From Mycobacterium sp. 236(2023) (lineage in GTDB: Bacteria; Actinomycetota; Actinomycetes; Mycobacteriales; Mycobacteriaceae), in NCBI RefSeq assembly GCF_029623955.1, contig NZ_JARSBP010000004.1:558001-622000 (forward strand): 64,000 nt of DNA. Direction: 5' to 3'. The notes beneath the pieces are model-generated. The model ran no database searches, was not told the DNA's origin, and worked only from the letters and a program-made list of their open reading frames with translations. The translations under genes were made by a program, and so were the position numbers. This document shows, in pieces, positions 8,121-16,917 of this stretch (position 1 is the stretch's first letter; the number at the start of each line of letters is the position of its first letter).

Positions 8121-9176
8121 ATGGGTCACGATCACGGTCACCAGCGGGATCTCCCGCCGGGAATGCTCGAACAACTGGAGCTCGCCTACGCCGGCGTCGC
8201 ATCGTTCGGCCACCGCCCGTTCCTGACAGAGGCGGAGCAGTTGGACTCGTGGAAACCCGACGTCGCGATCGTCGGTGCACCCTTCGACATCGCGACCACC
8301 AACCGTCCCGGAGCACGGTTCGGACCCCGTGCGATCCGCGCCACCGCCTACGAGCCGGGCACGTACCACATGGACCTCGGCCTGGAGATCTTCGATTGGC
8401 TCGAGGTCGTCGATTTCGGCGACGCCTATTGTCCGCACGGCCAGACGGAGGTGTCGCACAACAACATTCGCCAGCGCGTGCACACCATCGCCTCGCGCGG
8501 AATCGTCCCGGTGATTCTCGGCGGCGACCATTCGATCACATGGCCCGCGGCCACCGCCGTCGCGGATCACCACGGTTACGGCAATGTCGGCATCGTCCAC
8601 TTCGACGCCCACGCCGACACCGCCGACGAGATCGAGGGCAACCTGGCCAGCCACGGCACGCCGATGCGTCGGCTGATCGAATCAGGGGCCGTCCCCGGTT
8701 CGCACTTCGTGCAGGTCGGGCTGCGCGGCTATTGGCCTCCGCAGGACACGTTCGAGTGGATGCTCGAGCAGAAGATGACCTGGCACACGATGCAGGAGAT
8801 CTGGGAGCGTGGCTTCAAGGCGGTGATGGCCGACGCGGTCAGCGAGGCGCTGGCCAAGGCCGACAAGCTCTACGTCTCCGTCGACATCGACGTGCTCGAC
8901 CCGGCACACGCGCCGGGCACGGGCACCCCGGAGCCGGGCGGCATCACGAGCGCCGATCTGCTCCGGATGGTCCGCCAGCTCTGCCACGAACACGACGTCG
9001 CAGGCGTCGACATCGTCGAGGTGTCGCCCGCGTACGACCACGCCGAGCTGACGGTCAACGCCGCCCACCGGGTGGCGTTCGAAGCGCTCGCCGGAATGGC
9101 CGCGCGGCGCCGCGACGCCGCCAACGCCGAACCGGGGCAGCCGGCCAAGTCCTATCGGGACAAGAAAGCTACTTAG
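8121..9176 (+). CDS. Agmatinase/arginase-family (ureohydrolase) protein
   Basis: A binuclear-manganese ureohydrolase of 351 residues. All three metal motifs are intact: GGDHSITW, HFDAHADT and SVDIDVLDPAHAPGTGTPEPGG. Members split guanidino compounds such as agmatine to urea plus an amine; other substrates (guanidinobutyrate, formiminoglutamate) are equally possible from sequence. ATG 8121 is preferred over GTG 8115 because AGGG lies eight bases upstream. The N-terminus is His-rich (MGHDHGHQRD), which is unusual and might bind metal. The 3' end overlaps the convergent methyltransferase gene by eight bases. Confidence 0.85.
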   Translation: MGHDHGHQRDLPPGMLEQLELAYAGVASFGHRPFLTEAEQLDSWKPDVAIVGAPFDIATTNRPGARFGPRAIRATAYEPGTYHMDLGLEIFDWLEVVDFGDAYCPHGQTEVSHNNIRQRVHTIASRGIVPVILGGDHSITWPAATAVADHHGYGNVGIVHFDAHADTADEIEGNLASHGTPMRRLIESGAVPGSHFVQVGLRGYWPPQDTFEWMLEQKMTWHTMQEIWERGFKAVMADAVSEALAKADKLYVSVDIDVLDPAHAPGTGTPEPGGITSADLLRMVRQLCHEHDVAGVDIVEVSPAYDHAELTVNAAHRVAFEALAGMAARRRDAANAEPGQPAKSYRDKKAT

Positions 9177-10050
9177 CGAGCGTGAACTGGCACACGTCGG
9201 TGTAGCCCTCGGTGAAGAGGTCCGCGCAGCCGGTCAGGTAGCGCATGTAGCGGTCGAAGACCTCTTGCGACTGGATGGCGATGGCCTCGTCCCTGCGGGA
9301 CTCCAGCGCCGCCGCCCAGATCTGCAGTGTCCGGGCGTAGTGCAGGCGCAGCGGCTGCACCCGCTCGACCTTGAACGACGCTTTCGTCGCGTGGTCCTGC
9401 ACGTCATCGACCTTGGGGAGCATCCCGCCGGGGAAGATCTCGTCCATGATGAATTTGAAGAACTTCAGCTTCGTCATCGTCAGCGGCAGATTGCGCTCCG
9501 CGAACTCCTCGTCGCTGGGCTTGACGATGGTGTGCAGCAGCATGATTCCGTTGTCGGGCAATACCGAGTAGGCCCGTTTGAAGAATTCGTCGTAACGGTC
9601 GCTGCCGAAGTGCTCGAACGCGCCGATCGACACGATGCGGTCGACTGGCTGGTCGAACTGCTCCCACCCCTGCAGCAGCACCTGCTTGCTGCGTGGGCTG
9701 TCGTTGGCGTCGAGCACCTTCTGGACGTGGGCCTGCTGGTTCCGGCTCAGCGTGAGACCGATGACGTTGACGTCGTACTTCTCGATGGCACGCAGCAAAG
9801 TCGCGCCCCAGCCGCAGCCGATGTCGAGCAGCGTCATCCCGGGTTCGAGTCCCAGTTTGCCCAGCGACAGGTCGATCTTGGCGCGCTGGGCCTCTTCGAG
9901 GGACATGTCGTCACGCTCGAAGTAGGCACAGCTGTAGGTCTGCGTCGGGTCGAGAAACAACCGGTAAAAGTCGTCTGACAGGTCGTAATGCGACTGAACG
10001 TCCTCGAAATGAGGTTGCAGATCCGGGGAGCCGCTGGGGGTTTCTGACAA
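9169..10050 (-). CDS. Cyclopropane mycolic acid synthase-family methyltransferase
   Basis: A SAM-dependent methyltransferase of 293 residues, the standard length of the mycobacterial CmaA/PcaA/MmaA family that modifies meromycolate chains by cyclopropanation or methylation. TYSCAYFE is near the N-terminus and LDIGCGWGATLLRA is the SAM-binding loop; the C-terminal LTGCADLFTEGYTDVCQFTLAK is typical. Which modification it performs cannot be read from sequence. The start is TTG at 10050: a stop lies seven codons upstream in frame and AAAGG sits about eight bases before the TTG, so no better start exists. Convergent overlap with the agmatinase-family gene. Confidence 0.9.
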   Translation of the reverse strand: MSETPSGSPDLQPHFEDVQSHYDLSDDFYRLFLDPTQTYSCAYFERDDMSLEEAQRAKIDLSLGKLGLEPGMTLLDIGCGWGATLLRAIEKYDVNVIGLTLSRNQQAHVQKVLDANDSPRSKQVLLQGWEQFDQPVDRIVSIGAFEHFGSDRYDEFFKRAYSVLPDNGIMLLHTIVKPSDEEFAERNLPLTMTKLKFFKFIMDEIFPGGMLPKVDDVQDHATKASFKVERVQPLRLHYARTLQIWAAALESRRDEAIAIQSQEVFDRYMRYLTGCADLFTEGYTDVCQFTLAK

Positions 10051-10251
10051 AGTACAGGCCTTTGAGATTCATCGATGCTGGTCGGTTGGCGGTGCCCCAC
10101 CCGGCTTGAAGGGCCACTTCCGCTGTTCGCGCAGCGTACCCGAGTGGTACGGGAACCAGTGAATCACTCGCTCGGCGAGCCCAGCAACGACGGGTGATGA
10201 CGAAACAGGGACGTCGCTATTACGTGACGATGGATAGGGCCCGGTCTCGCG

Positions 10252-11487
10252 ATGGCGGCGAATACTGTGAACTTGATGTGTACTCGCTTGGGGCCGGTTG
10301 CGGTCGTCGCGGCGAAGGCCTTCGTGATGATGATGGCCTTCGTGGTGGTCATGGCCTGTGCGGGATGCGGCGCTCCGGCGGTCGAGCGGGTAGGTACCGA
10401 ACGTGCGACGAACGCGAGGACGACCACCACGTCGGCGACGATGAGCGTGGAGCAGACGAATCGGCTGGACGGAGCCATCGAACGGGTGATCGCCGATTCT
10501 GCGATCCCCGGCGCCATCGTCGGCATCTGGGCTCCCGACGGCGAATACGTGCGGGCGTTCGGCGTCGCGGACACGAAGACCCGGGCCCCGATGAAGCCGG
10601 ACCTCTACAGCCGGATAGGGAGTCAGACGAAGACCTTCACCGTCACCGCGGCGCTGCTGCTGGCTGATCAGGGCAAGGTGGGCCTCGACAACCCGATCGC
10701 CCGCTACGTCGACGGAGTGCCGCGCGGGGCCGAGATCACGCTCCGCCAGCTCGCCCGCATGCAGAGCGGCCTGCCGAACTACACGCAGAACCCGGCGTTC
10801 GTGCGCCAGCTGCTTGATGATCCGCGGCGGGAGTTCACGCCCGCCCAGTTGCTCGGGTTCGCCTACGCCCAGCCGGCGTCGTTCGGCCCTGGCGGCGGGT
10901 TCGAGTACTCGAACACCAACACCCTGTTGCTGGGCCTGGTCGTGGAGAAGGTGAGCAGTCAGTCGCTGGGCGACTACGTGCGCGACCACATCACCGGTCC
11001 GCTGCACATGGATGACACCGGCTTCCCATCGGACAACGCGTTCCCCAAACCGCACGCCACCGGTTACACGAAGCAGACGCTCGACGGCGGAGAGACGACG
11101 GCGACGGACTGGAATCCGTCGTGGGCGTGGGCCTCGGGCGCGATGATCTCGACGTTGCACGACATGCGGATCTGGGCCCCCGCGCTGGCGACCGGGCCGA
11201 TGTTGACCGGGCAGATGCAGCAGGAGCGTCTGCAGTTCGTGGATCGCGACGGCGAGCCGGCACCGAACGGCTACGGCCTCGGCGTGTTCAGCGCCAACGG
11301 CTGGATCGGACACAACGGCAGCCTCCCCGGCTACCAGACGGTGTCGGTATACCTGCCGGACCGGCAGACTGCGGTGGTCATCTTCGTCAACACCGACATC
11401 CCGTTCGACGGTGCGGATCCGGGCACCCTGCTGGCGGCGGCGGTCACGAAGGAGCTGACACCAGAGCACGTCTATCAGCTCGGCTGA
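10252..11487 (+). CDS. Class C beta-lactamase-fold serine hydrolase, probable lipoprotein
   Basis: A 411-residue penicillin-binding/esterase-type hydrolase, exported. The N-terminus has a hydrophobic stretch with possible lipobox cysteines at about 36-39 (VMACAGCG). Catalytic motifs are complete: S124-x-x-K127 (SQTK), Y219-S-N and H354-N-G. It could be a D,D-carboxypeptidase, beta-lactamase or lipid esterase; motifs alone do not decide. An alternative ATG at 10276 would give a shorter signal segment. It leads a same-strand series: the SRPBCC gene follows after 19 bases. About 200 bases upstream, up to the divergent methyltransferase gene, show nothing recognisable. Confidence 0.85.
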   Translation: MAANTVNLMCTRLGPVAVVAAKAFVMMMAFVVVMACAGCGAPAVERVGTERATNARTTTTSATMSVEQTNRLDGAIERVIADSAIPGAIVGIWAPDGEYVRAFGVADTKTRAPMKPDLYSRIGSQTKTFTVTAALLLADQGKVGLDNPIARYVDGVPRGAEITLRQLARMQSGLPNYTQNPAFVRQLLDDPRREFTPAQLLGFAYAQPASFGPGGGFEYSNTNTLLLGLVVEKVSSQSLGDYVRDHITGPLHMDDTGFPSDNAFPKPHATGYTKQTLDGGETTATDWNPSWAWASGAMISTLHDMRIWAPALATGPMLTGQMQQERLQFVDRDGEPAPNGYGLGVFSANGWIGHNGSLPGYQTVSVYLPDRQTAVVIFVNTDIPFDGADPGTLLAAAVTKELTPEHVYQLG

Positions 11488-11506
11488 GCGCGAAGGAGCT
11501 GCAAGG

Positions 11507-11986
11507 ATGCAGTGGATGCAGGGTATGGAGGGTTCGGTCACGGTATCGATGGCGGCTTCCCCGGAAGAGATCTGGGATCTGATCGCCGATGTCCGCAATA
11601 CCGGCAAGTTCTCGCCGGAGACGTTCGAGGCCGAATGGCTCGACGGTGCGACCGGCCCTGCCCTGGGTGCGCGGTTCCGTGGTCACGTGCGGCGCAACGA
11701 GATCGGTCCCGTCTATTGGACGACGTGCCGGGTGACGGCGTGCGAACCCGGCCGCGAGTTCGGTTTCGAAGTGATGGTGGGCCACCGGGCGGTCAACAAC
11801 TGGCATTACCGGCTGGCTCCGGCGGGTGCGGGCACCGACGTGACCGAGTCGTTCCGGTTGAACATGAACCCGCTGATGGCGGTGTACTCGATCTTCGGGG
11901 GCCAGCTGCGGCGGCGGCGGAATCTGAGGGATATGAAGAAGACGCTGGAACGAATCAGAGCGGTAGTCGAAGGTGGTAATCCGTGA
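11507..11986 (+). CDS. SRPBCC-family (polyketide cyclase/START-like) protein
   Basis: A 159-residue single-domain protein of the SRPBCC superfamily, whose helix-grip fold binds hydrophobic ligands. The opening GSVTVSMAASPEEIWDLIADVRNTGKFSPE is characteristic, as are GARFRGHV and a long C-terminal helix. Start ATG 11507 has AAGGAG eight bases upstream. Its TGA overlaps the GTG of the next gene by four bases. With serine hydrolase, small-protein and cyp124 genes around it, a role in binding a lipid or steroid-like ligand is plausible but inferred. Confidence 0.8.
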   Translation: MQWMQGMEGSVTVSMAASPEEIWDLIADVRNTGKFSPETFEAEWLDGATGPALGARFRGHVRRNEIGPVYWTTCRVTACEPGREFGFEVMVGHRAVNNWHYRLAPAGAGTDVTESFRLNMNPLMAVYSIFGGQLRRRRNLRDMKKTLERIRAVVEGGNP

Positions 11987-12378
11987 CGGACGCGAGCGAC
12001 GAGACGGTCGACGCTGTCGGCAAGGTGACCGAAGCCTTGGAGTTCGTGGAGCGGGCGCGGGGGCATCTGTACTCGTTTCACCAGTTGATGGGACACGCCG
12101 ACCTTCTGCTCGGTGAGGCCTGCGCGGCGCTGCGCGAGGCAGGTCAGGATCCGGTCGCCGAGCGGCTGGAGACCGATCTGGTGGGCCGCAATGTGGTGCA
12201 GGGTCGGTGGACGTTCCAGGTTGTCGAGGAGTTCGACGACACCTACTGGTCGGTGTTCCGCGAGCACGAGCGGCAGGTCCGCGACGAGCTGGTCGGCGGG
12301 GCCCGGCACCTGCACGAAGAGCGGATGAAAGAACAGCGGCGGACACACGGCAGAAAGGGGCATGAGGCCCATCCGTGA
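11983..12378 (+). CDS. Conserved hypothetical protein, 131 aa
   Basis: No recognised domain. The sequence looks mostly alpha-helical, with conserved-looking His residues (FHQLMGHADLLLGEACAAL) and a charged C-terminal tail rich in Arg, Lys and His. The start codon GTG overlaps the stop of the SRPBCC gene by four bases, which implies coupled translation, and cyp124 begins 18 bases downstream. The context suggests an accessory role in the same process, but nothing in the sequence proves it. Confidence 0.7.
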   Translation: MTDASDETVDAVGKVTEALEFVERARGHLYSFHQLMGHADLLLGEACAALREAGQDPVAERLETDLVGRNVVQGRWTFQVVEEFDDTYWSVFREHERQVRDELVGGARHLHEERMKEQRRTHGRKGHEAHP

Positions 12379-12396
12379 GGCCTACGCTGGGGTGGC

Positions 12397-13710
12397 ATGA
12401 GCCTGGAACTGGGCGGCACCGTCAGAACCAACGGCATCGTTCGAACCAATGGCATCGCTCCGCCAGACGTGCCGCTGTCCGAGGTCGACCTCGGTTCGTG
12501 GGACTTCTGGGGTCTCGACGACGACGCCCGTGACGGAGCATTCGCGACGCTTCGCCGAGACGCCCCGATCTCGTTCCACCAGTCCTATGTCGCCGACCCC
12601 GACTCCGAGGTGGCGGGCCATTGGGCGCTGACGCGCTACGACGACGTGTTCTACGCGAGTAGGCATCCTGAGTTGTTCAGTTCGGCGCTGGGCATCACGG
12701 TGGGCGATCAAACCCCGGAGCTCGCTGAGTATTTCGGGTCGATGATCGCAATGGACGATCCGCGTCACACCCGGCTGCGCAACATCGTCCGCAGCGCTTT
12801 CACGCCGAGAGTGCTTGCGCTGATCGAAGATTCGGTACGGCAGCGGGCCCGCAGCCTGGTTCGGGACATGGTTGCCGCTCACCCGGACGGGCACGGTGAG
12901 ATCGTTGCGGAGCTGGCCGGTCCCCTGCCCCTGCAGATCATCTGCGACATGATGGGCATTCCCGAGCAGGACCACCAGAAGATCTTCCACTGGACGAACG
13001 TGATCCTCGGGTTCGGCGACCCCGACATCGCCACCGACTTCGACGAATTCGTCTCTGTCGCCATGGGAATCGGCGCGTACGCGACGGAGCTCGCCGACGA
13101 TCGCCGGGTCAACGCGGGCGAGGATCTGACCACCGCCCTGGTCCAGGCCGAACTCGATGGCGAGAGGCTCACGTCGGCGGAGGTGGCGTCGTTCTTCATC
13201 CTGCTGGTGGTCGCGGGCAACGAGACGACCCGCAATGCGATCAGCCACGGTGTGCTCGCGCTGAGCCGTTTCCCGGAGGAGCGACAGCGTTGGTGGTCGA
13301 ACTACTCGGAGATGGCGCCCACCGCCGTCGAAGAAGTGGTGCGGTGGGCTTCTCCTGTGGCCTACATGCGGCGGACAGCCACCCAGGACGTCGAGCTCAA
13401 CGGTGTCACAATCGCAGCGGGAGACAAGGTCTCACTGTGGTACGGCTCCGCCAATCGGGACGAGTCGAAGTTCGACGACCCGTGGCGTTTCGACGTCGGC
13501 CGCCACCCCAACCCGCACGTGGGGTTCGGTGGCGGCGGCGCACATTTCTGCCTCGGAGCCAACCTCGCGCGTCGCGAGATCACCGTGGCGTTCGAGGAGC
13601 TCCAAGCGATGGTGCCTGATATCCGGGCGAGCGCGGAGCCGGATCTGCTGCATTCGGCGTTCATCCACGGCATCAAGCGGTTGCCCGTGGTCTGGACGCC
13701 GCCGCGCTAG
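12397..13710 (+). CDS. cyp124: Cytochrome P450, CYP124 family (methyl-branched lipid omega-hydroxylase)
   Basis: A 437-residue soluble P450. The sequence follows M. tuberculosis CYP124 (Rv2266) closely, as I recall it: DFWGLDDDARDGAFATLRRDAPISF, GPLPLQIICDMMGIP and WASPVAYMRRT. Conserved elements are VVAGNETTRN in the I-helix, EEVVRWASPV (ExxR) and the heme loop FGGGGAHFCLGANLARREI with ligand C385. CYP124 hydroxylates the omega carbon of methyl-branched lipids and also acts on sterol side chains. The N-terminus repeats RTNGI twice in tandem. The stop overlaps the convergent coiled-coil gene by four bases (CTAG). Confidence 0.93.
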   Translation: MSLELGGTVRTNGIVRTNGIAPPDVPLSEVDLGSWDFWGLDDDARDGAFATLRRDAPISFHQSYVADPDSEVAGHWALTRYDDVFYASRHPELFSSALGITVGDQTPELAEYFGSMIAMDDPRHTRLRNIVRSAFTPRVLALIEDSVRQRARSLVRDMVAAHPDGHGEIVAELAGPLPLQIICDMMGIPEQDHQKIFHWTNVILGFGDPDIATDFDEFVSVAMGIGAYATELADDRRVNAGEDLTTALVQAELDGERLTSAEVASFFILLVVAGNETTRNAISHGVLALSRFPEERQRWWSNYSEMAPTAVEEVVRWASPVAYMRRTATQDVELNGVTIAAGDKVSLWYGSANRDESKFDDPWRFDVGRHPNPHVGFGGGGAHFCLGANLARREITVAFEELQAMVPDIRASAEPDLLHSAFIHGIKRLPVVWTPPR

Positions 13711-14168
13711 CGGCTGCGAACGTCGGGCTGCATCCGTTCGGCGTCGGCGTCGCGGCGAGTGAGGTCCTCGTTGTGGCCGTCCTGCCGGATGTCCTTCTGT
13801 CCGTTGGCATCGTCGCGGCCGACCCGCGGGTCGAGCTTGTCGGCATGCTCGCGACGCTCGGCGAGATGTTCCTGCGAGCTGGTGAGTGCATCGCGGCGGC
13901 CGGCGGCGGTGTCGGCGAGGCGGGCGGCCTCTGCTGCCTTGGCCTCGGCTTCGGCTTGTGCGGCACGCGCTTTCGCCTCGGTTTCCTCGACGAGTGCGGC
14001 CTGGCGCTCGACGCGCTGGCTGTCGTGGTGGACCTCTTCCCGGATGCGGTCGGCTTCCTCGGCGCGGCGGCGGTTGCGGGTGCGACGACCCGCGATGACG
14101 ACCGCGGCGATGACGATGATCGCGACGACCGCAGCCACCACGATCCACACGATGTTGTTGGTATCCAT
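13707..14168 (-). CDS. Membrane-anchored, Ala/Arg/Glu-rich coiled-coil protein
   Basis: A 153-residue protein with one N-terminal TM helix (residues about 6-27, IVWIVVAAVVAIIVIAAVVIA), a basic stop-transfer stretch RRTRNRRR, then a long predicted coiled coil rich in Ala and Glu (about 35-110), ending in a polar charged tail. The frame is open upstream to 14534, but ATG 14168 has AAGGAA upstream and starts right before the TM helix. It resembles small mycobacterial anchor proteins of unknown role. It is probably a scaffold or stress-type protein; no enzyme motif is present. Confidence 0.72.
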   Translation of the reverse strand: MDTNNIVWIVVAAVVAIIVIAAVVIAGRRTRNRRRAEEADRIREEVHHDSQRVERQAALVEETEAKARAAQAEAEAKAAEAARLADTAAGRRDALTSSQEHLAERREHADKLDPRVGRDDANGQKDIRQDGHNEDLTRRDADAERMQPDVRSR

Positions 14169-14271
14169 GCCGATTCCTTCGCTCGCGGGGGCCGGCCACG
14201 GTTGACGACCCCGTTGATTCGACGGATGCCCGTGCTTGGATCGAGCTAAACCGGCGCAGTCGCCGCAGGAG

Positions 14272-14670
14272 TCACAGCGTGGCTGTGACCGGGCCGTTCT
14301 CGTTGCAGAAAGTCTGCGGCGGGTTTCCTTTGGTGGCGCAACCGCGACCGGTCGCGGTGTAGGTGGCACCGGGGCGGTAGGGCTGGAAGAAGATCTGGGC
14401 GGGCAGAATTCCTCTGCCCTGTACGCACTGGCCGGGTCCCGTGGCTCCCTGCATCTGGATACAGGCGGTCGTCCGGAAGGTGACGGCACCGTCGCACTCT
14501 CCGGTGGACACGGTGGCGGTGACCATGTCGACACCCGAGACGTTCACGACGGAGGGGGCTGACAGTCGGTACGTGCACGCAGTGGGCTCGGCCGGCTGCG
14601 CCGCGGCCACCGCGGCGGTGGATCCCAGCAGTGATGCGGTGGCGGCCAGCACGGCGAACGTCCGGAGCAT
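14272..14670 (-). CDS. Small secreted protein with six cysteines
   Basis: A 132-residue exported protein. Residues 1 to about 24 form a signal peptide (MLRTFAVLAATASLLGSTAAVAAAQ) with a likely cleavage after the Ala run. The mature part has six Cys, enough for three disulfides, and reads as a small beta-rich domain. A GTG 18 bases upstream (14688) would add six residues before the signal peptide; I preferred ATG 14670. No family recognised. Confidence 0.65.
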   Translation of the reverse strand: MLRTFAVLAATASLLGSTAAVAAAQPAEPTACTYRLSAPSVVNVSGVDMVTATVSTGECDGAVTFRTTACIQMQGATGPGQCVQGRGILPAQIFFQPYRPGATYTATGRGCATKGNPPQTFCNENGPVTATL

Positions 14671-14727
14671 CCCTGGATCGTAGAGCACCGTCGGTGCTGC
14701 TCACCGGCGATGAGTATTAATCGGCGG

Positions 14728-15834
14728 CTACTGGACCTGCATGGCGCTGAGCATCCCCGCGGCGGATCGCGGCCAGGTGAATTGTTCGGCACGGCGCCGC
14801 GCGGAACGCCGTCGCGCCGGCTCCGGCCGGTTCAGCACCGTGGTGACGGCGTGGGCGATGGCCCGCGGATCGTTGTCCGCGGTGGCGCCGCTGTCGCTGG
14901 TGAGAATCTCTGCGAGCGCCGAGGTGCGTGACACCACGGCAGGCGTGCCGCAGGCCAGCGCTTCCAGTGCGGCCAGGCCGAAGGTCTCGTGGGGCCCGGG
15001 TGCCAGCGCGATGTCGGCGCTGGCGAGGATGCCTGCGACGGTGTCGCGGCAGCCGATGTAACCGGTGAAGTCGACGGGAAGCCGCCCCGCCTGCCGTTCA
15101 AGTCGTGCGCGCAGCGGACCTTCCCCGACGACGACGAGCCGCGCGTCCACACCTGAATCACGAAGTGCCCCAACTGCATCGATGCTGCGGTGGGGGTGCT
15201 TTTCGACGGACAGCCGTCCGCAGTGCACCAGCAGCAGCTGGTCCGCGCCGGCCCACTGCTCCCGGACCGCGGCGGACCGCCAGCGTGGGTGGAATTGGTC
15301 GAGGTCGACCCCCAGGGGCACCGTCATCAGATTCGTCGCGCCGATCCTGTCGAATTCCTCGCGCGCAAATGCCGTGGTGCACACGACGGCGTCGTAGTTG
15401 CTCGCCGTGCGCCGGTTGGCGACGTCGGCGACCGCCCGCGCCATCGGCATCGGAAGTAGCTGTCCGGCAAGGCGATCCAGGCGTTCGTGGGAAATCATCA
15501 CCGTGGACACGCCGTGCTTGCGGCCCCAGGGTCCCAGCGATCTCAGCGTGAGCCGATCGGACACCTCGAGCGCGTCGGGCCGCAGCTGTTCGAGCAGTCC
15601 GGTCACGGGCCGTGGATGCACGGCCCGGTATCCCCCGGTGAACGGAATCAGGCGTGCCGGCAGGCTGATCCGGATCACGCCCGTCGGCAGCGTCGTCCAT
15701 TCGCGGTGCGGTCCCGGCACGACCAGAAACACCGTATGGCCCGCGGCGCAATACTCGGCTCCGAGCCGGTCGACCGCGGTGCGCAGCCCGCCCGAGCGCG
15801 GGCCGTAGAAGTTCGCAACCTGGACGACCCGCAT
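14728..15834 (-). CDS. pimC: Alpha-mannosyltransferase PimC-like (GT4)
   Basis: A 368-residue GT-B glycosyltransferase of family 4. The sequence opening MRVVQVANFYGPRSGGLRTA and the segments VSDRLTLRSLG, HCGRLSVEKH, GEGPLRARLER and APGPHETFGLAALEALACGTP match what I recall of PimC from M. tuberculosis CDC1551, reported to add the third mannose to phosphatidylinositol dimannoside from GDP-mannose. PimC is not universal among mycobacteria. ATG 15834 is the start that matches the family; the frame extends upstream only through non-homologous sequence. It acts at the cytoplasmic face of the membrane. Confidence 0.85.
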   Translation of the reverse strand: MRVVQVANFYGPRSGGLRTAVDRLGAEYCAAGHTVFLVVPGPHREWTTLPTGVIRISLPARLIPFTGGYRAVHPRPVTGLLEQLRPDALEVSDRLTLRSLGPWGRKHGVSTVMISHERLDRLAGQLLPMPMARAVADVANRRTASNYDAVVCTTAFAREEFDRIGATNLMTVPLGVDLDQFHPRWRSAAVREQWAGADQLLLVHCGRLSVEKHPHRSIDAVGALRDSGVDARLVVVGEGPLRARLERQAGRLPVDFTGYIGCRDTVAGILASADIALAPGPHETFGLAALEALACGTPAVVSRTSALAEILTSDSGATADNDPRAIAHAVTTVLNRPEPARRRSARRRAEQFTWPRSAAGMLSAMQVQ

Positions 15835-15917
15835 GGCTGCATCACAGCGTGCCGGTGTGTTCGAAGCGCAACGGCAAGGGGGCAAGTCGCCGAACAGAAG
15901 GTTTCAGGCCCGTGCGA

Positions 15918-16820
15918 TCAGCCGACGTGGGTGGCGAGCCAGTTCAGTGTTCGTGACCACGCGTCGGCGGCTGCGGCTGGGTCGTAGCGGTCGCCGGTGT
16001 CGTTGAAGAAGGCGTGGTTGGCGCCCGGTTCGGTGACGAGCTCGTGCACGAGCCCGGCCTTTTCCAGGGCGGCCGCGGCCGTCGGTTCGGTGGCGTTGAC
16101 CCGTTGGTCGAGCTCACCGTAGAAACCGAGTACCGCGACGTTGTTGGACCCGGCGAAATCCGGGTTGTCGGGGGTCGGGCCGTAGAACGGGAACGCGGCG
16201 GCCAACTCTGGCGTCCCTGCGGCCAGCAGGCGCCACACCAGGCCCCCACCCATGCAGAACCCGATCGCGGCCACCTTTGCGCCGGGTGTTCGGGCGGCCA
16301 CCTCGGCGATGCCGGATCGCAGGTCGGCCACCATGTCGTCGGGGGCGCGGTTGCCGAGCGCCGCGGTCGCCTCGGCCGGATCGGTGAACGTCGCGGTGCC
16401 GCCCTGTTCGGAGAGCAGATCGATGGCCAGGCTCGAATATCCGGCTCCGGCGAGCCGGCCGGCCACCGTCCGGACCCAGTCGTTGAGGCCCTTGTTCTCG
16501 TGGATCACCAGGGTTGCGCCTCTGGGCTCGCCCGCCGCCGAAGCCCAGGCGCCCTGGAGTTCGCCTTTCGGTCCTGCCCATGTGATGGGCGAGGTGGGCA
16601 GCGCAGCGTCCATCCCGGGCGGCGGATCCGTCGGCGGCGACGTCGTACTCGGGCTCTCGGCCTGCTGGCTGTCCTGTCCACACGCGGCGATCAACGCCGT
16701 GGCGGCGGCGGTGCCGACGCCCAGCAGGGCGAGCCGGCGCAGCGCTTCCCGCCGGGACATCAGCCCGTCGGCGTGGTCGGTGGCGATCTCTTCTGCGATG
16801 TAGCGCTGCAGCGGCGTCAC
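15918..16820 (-). CDS. Dienelactone hydrolase-family protein with Tat-type lipoprotein signal
   Basis: A 300-residue alpha/beta hydrolase of the dienelactone hydrolase family. The catalytic triad reads C189 (GFCMGGG), D238 (GELDQ) and H269 (GANHAFFND), and HENKGL is the family Glu motif. The N-terminus has twin arginines in SRREALRRLALLGVGTAAATALIAAC, with lipobox Cys 47, so export by Tat and lipidation are likely. The GTG at 16820 gives this arrangement; the frame stays open to 17021, overlapping the divergent operon. Substrate unknown; an exported location is unusual for a classical chloroaromatic dienelactone hydrolase. Confidence 0.85.
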   Translation of the reverse strand: MTPLQRYIAEEIATDHADGLMSRREALRRLALLGVGTAAATALIAACGQDSQQAESPSTTSPPTDPPPGMDAALPTSPITWAGPKGELQGAWASAAGEPRGATLVIHENKGLNDWVRTVAGRLAGAGYSSLAIDLLSEQGGTATFTDPAEATAALGNRAPDDMVADLRSGIAEVAARTPGAKVAAIGFCMGGGLVWRLLAAGTPELAAAFPFYGPTPDNPDFAGSNNVAVLGFYGELDQRVNATEPTAAAALEKAGLVHELVTEPGANHAFFNDTGDRYDPAAAADAWSRTLNWLATHVG

Positions 16821-16917
16821 AGGGCCATTATCGCTCGCAGCGCAACCAGTAGACAGACACGAAATTCTGTTCACTGATTTCGTTGACTTGTGGGTTCGGG
16901 CGCTGTTCGATGACAAA

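Noticed and set aside
13707..14534. 275-codon version of the coiled-coil protein
   Set aside because: The extra N-terminal part is Pro/Arg-rich shadow sequence over the neighbouring secreted-protein gene; ATG 14168 has a ribosome-binding site and begins at the TM helix.
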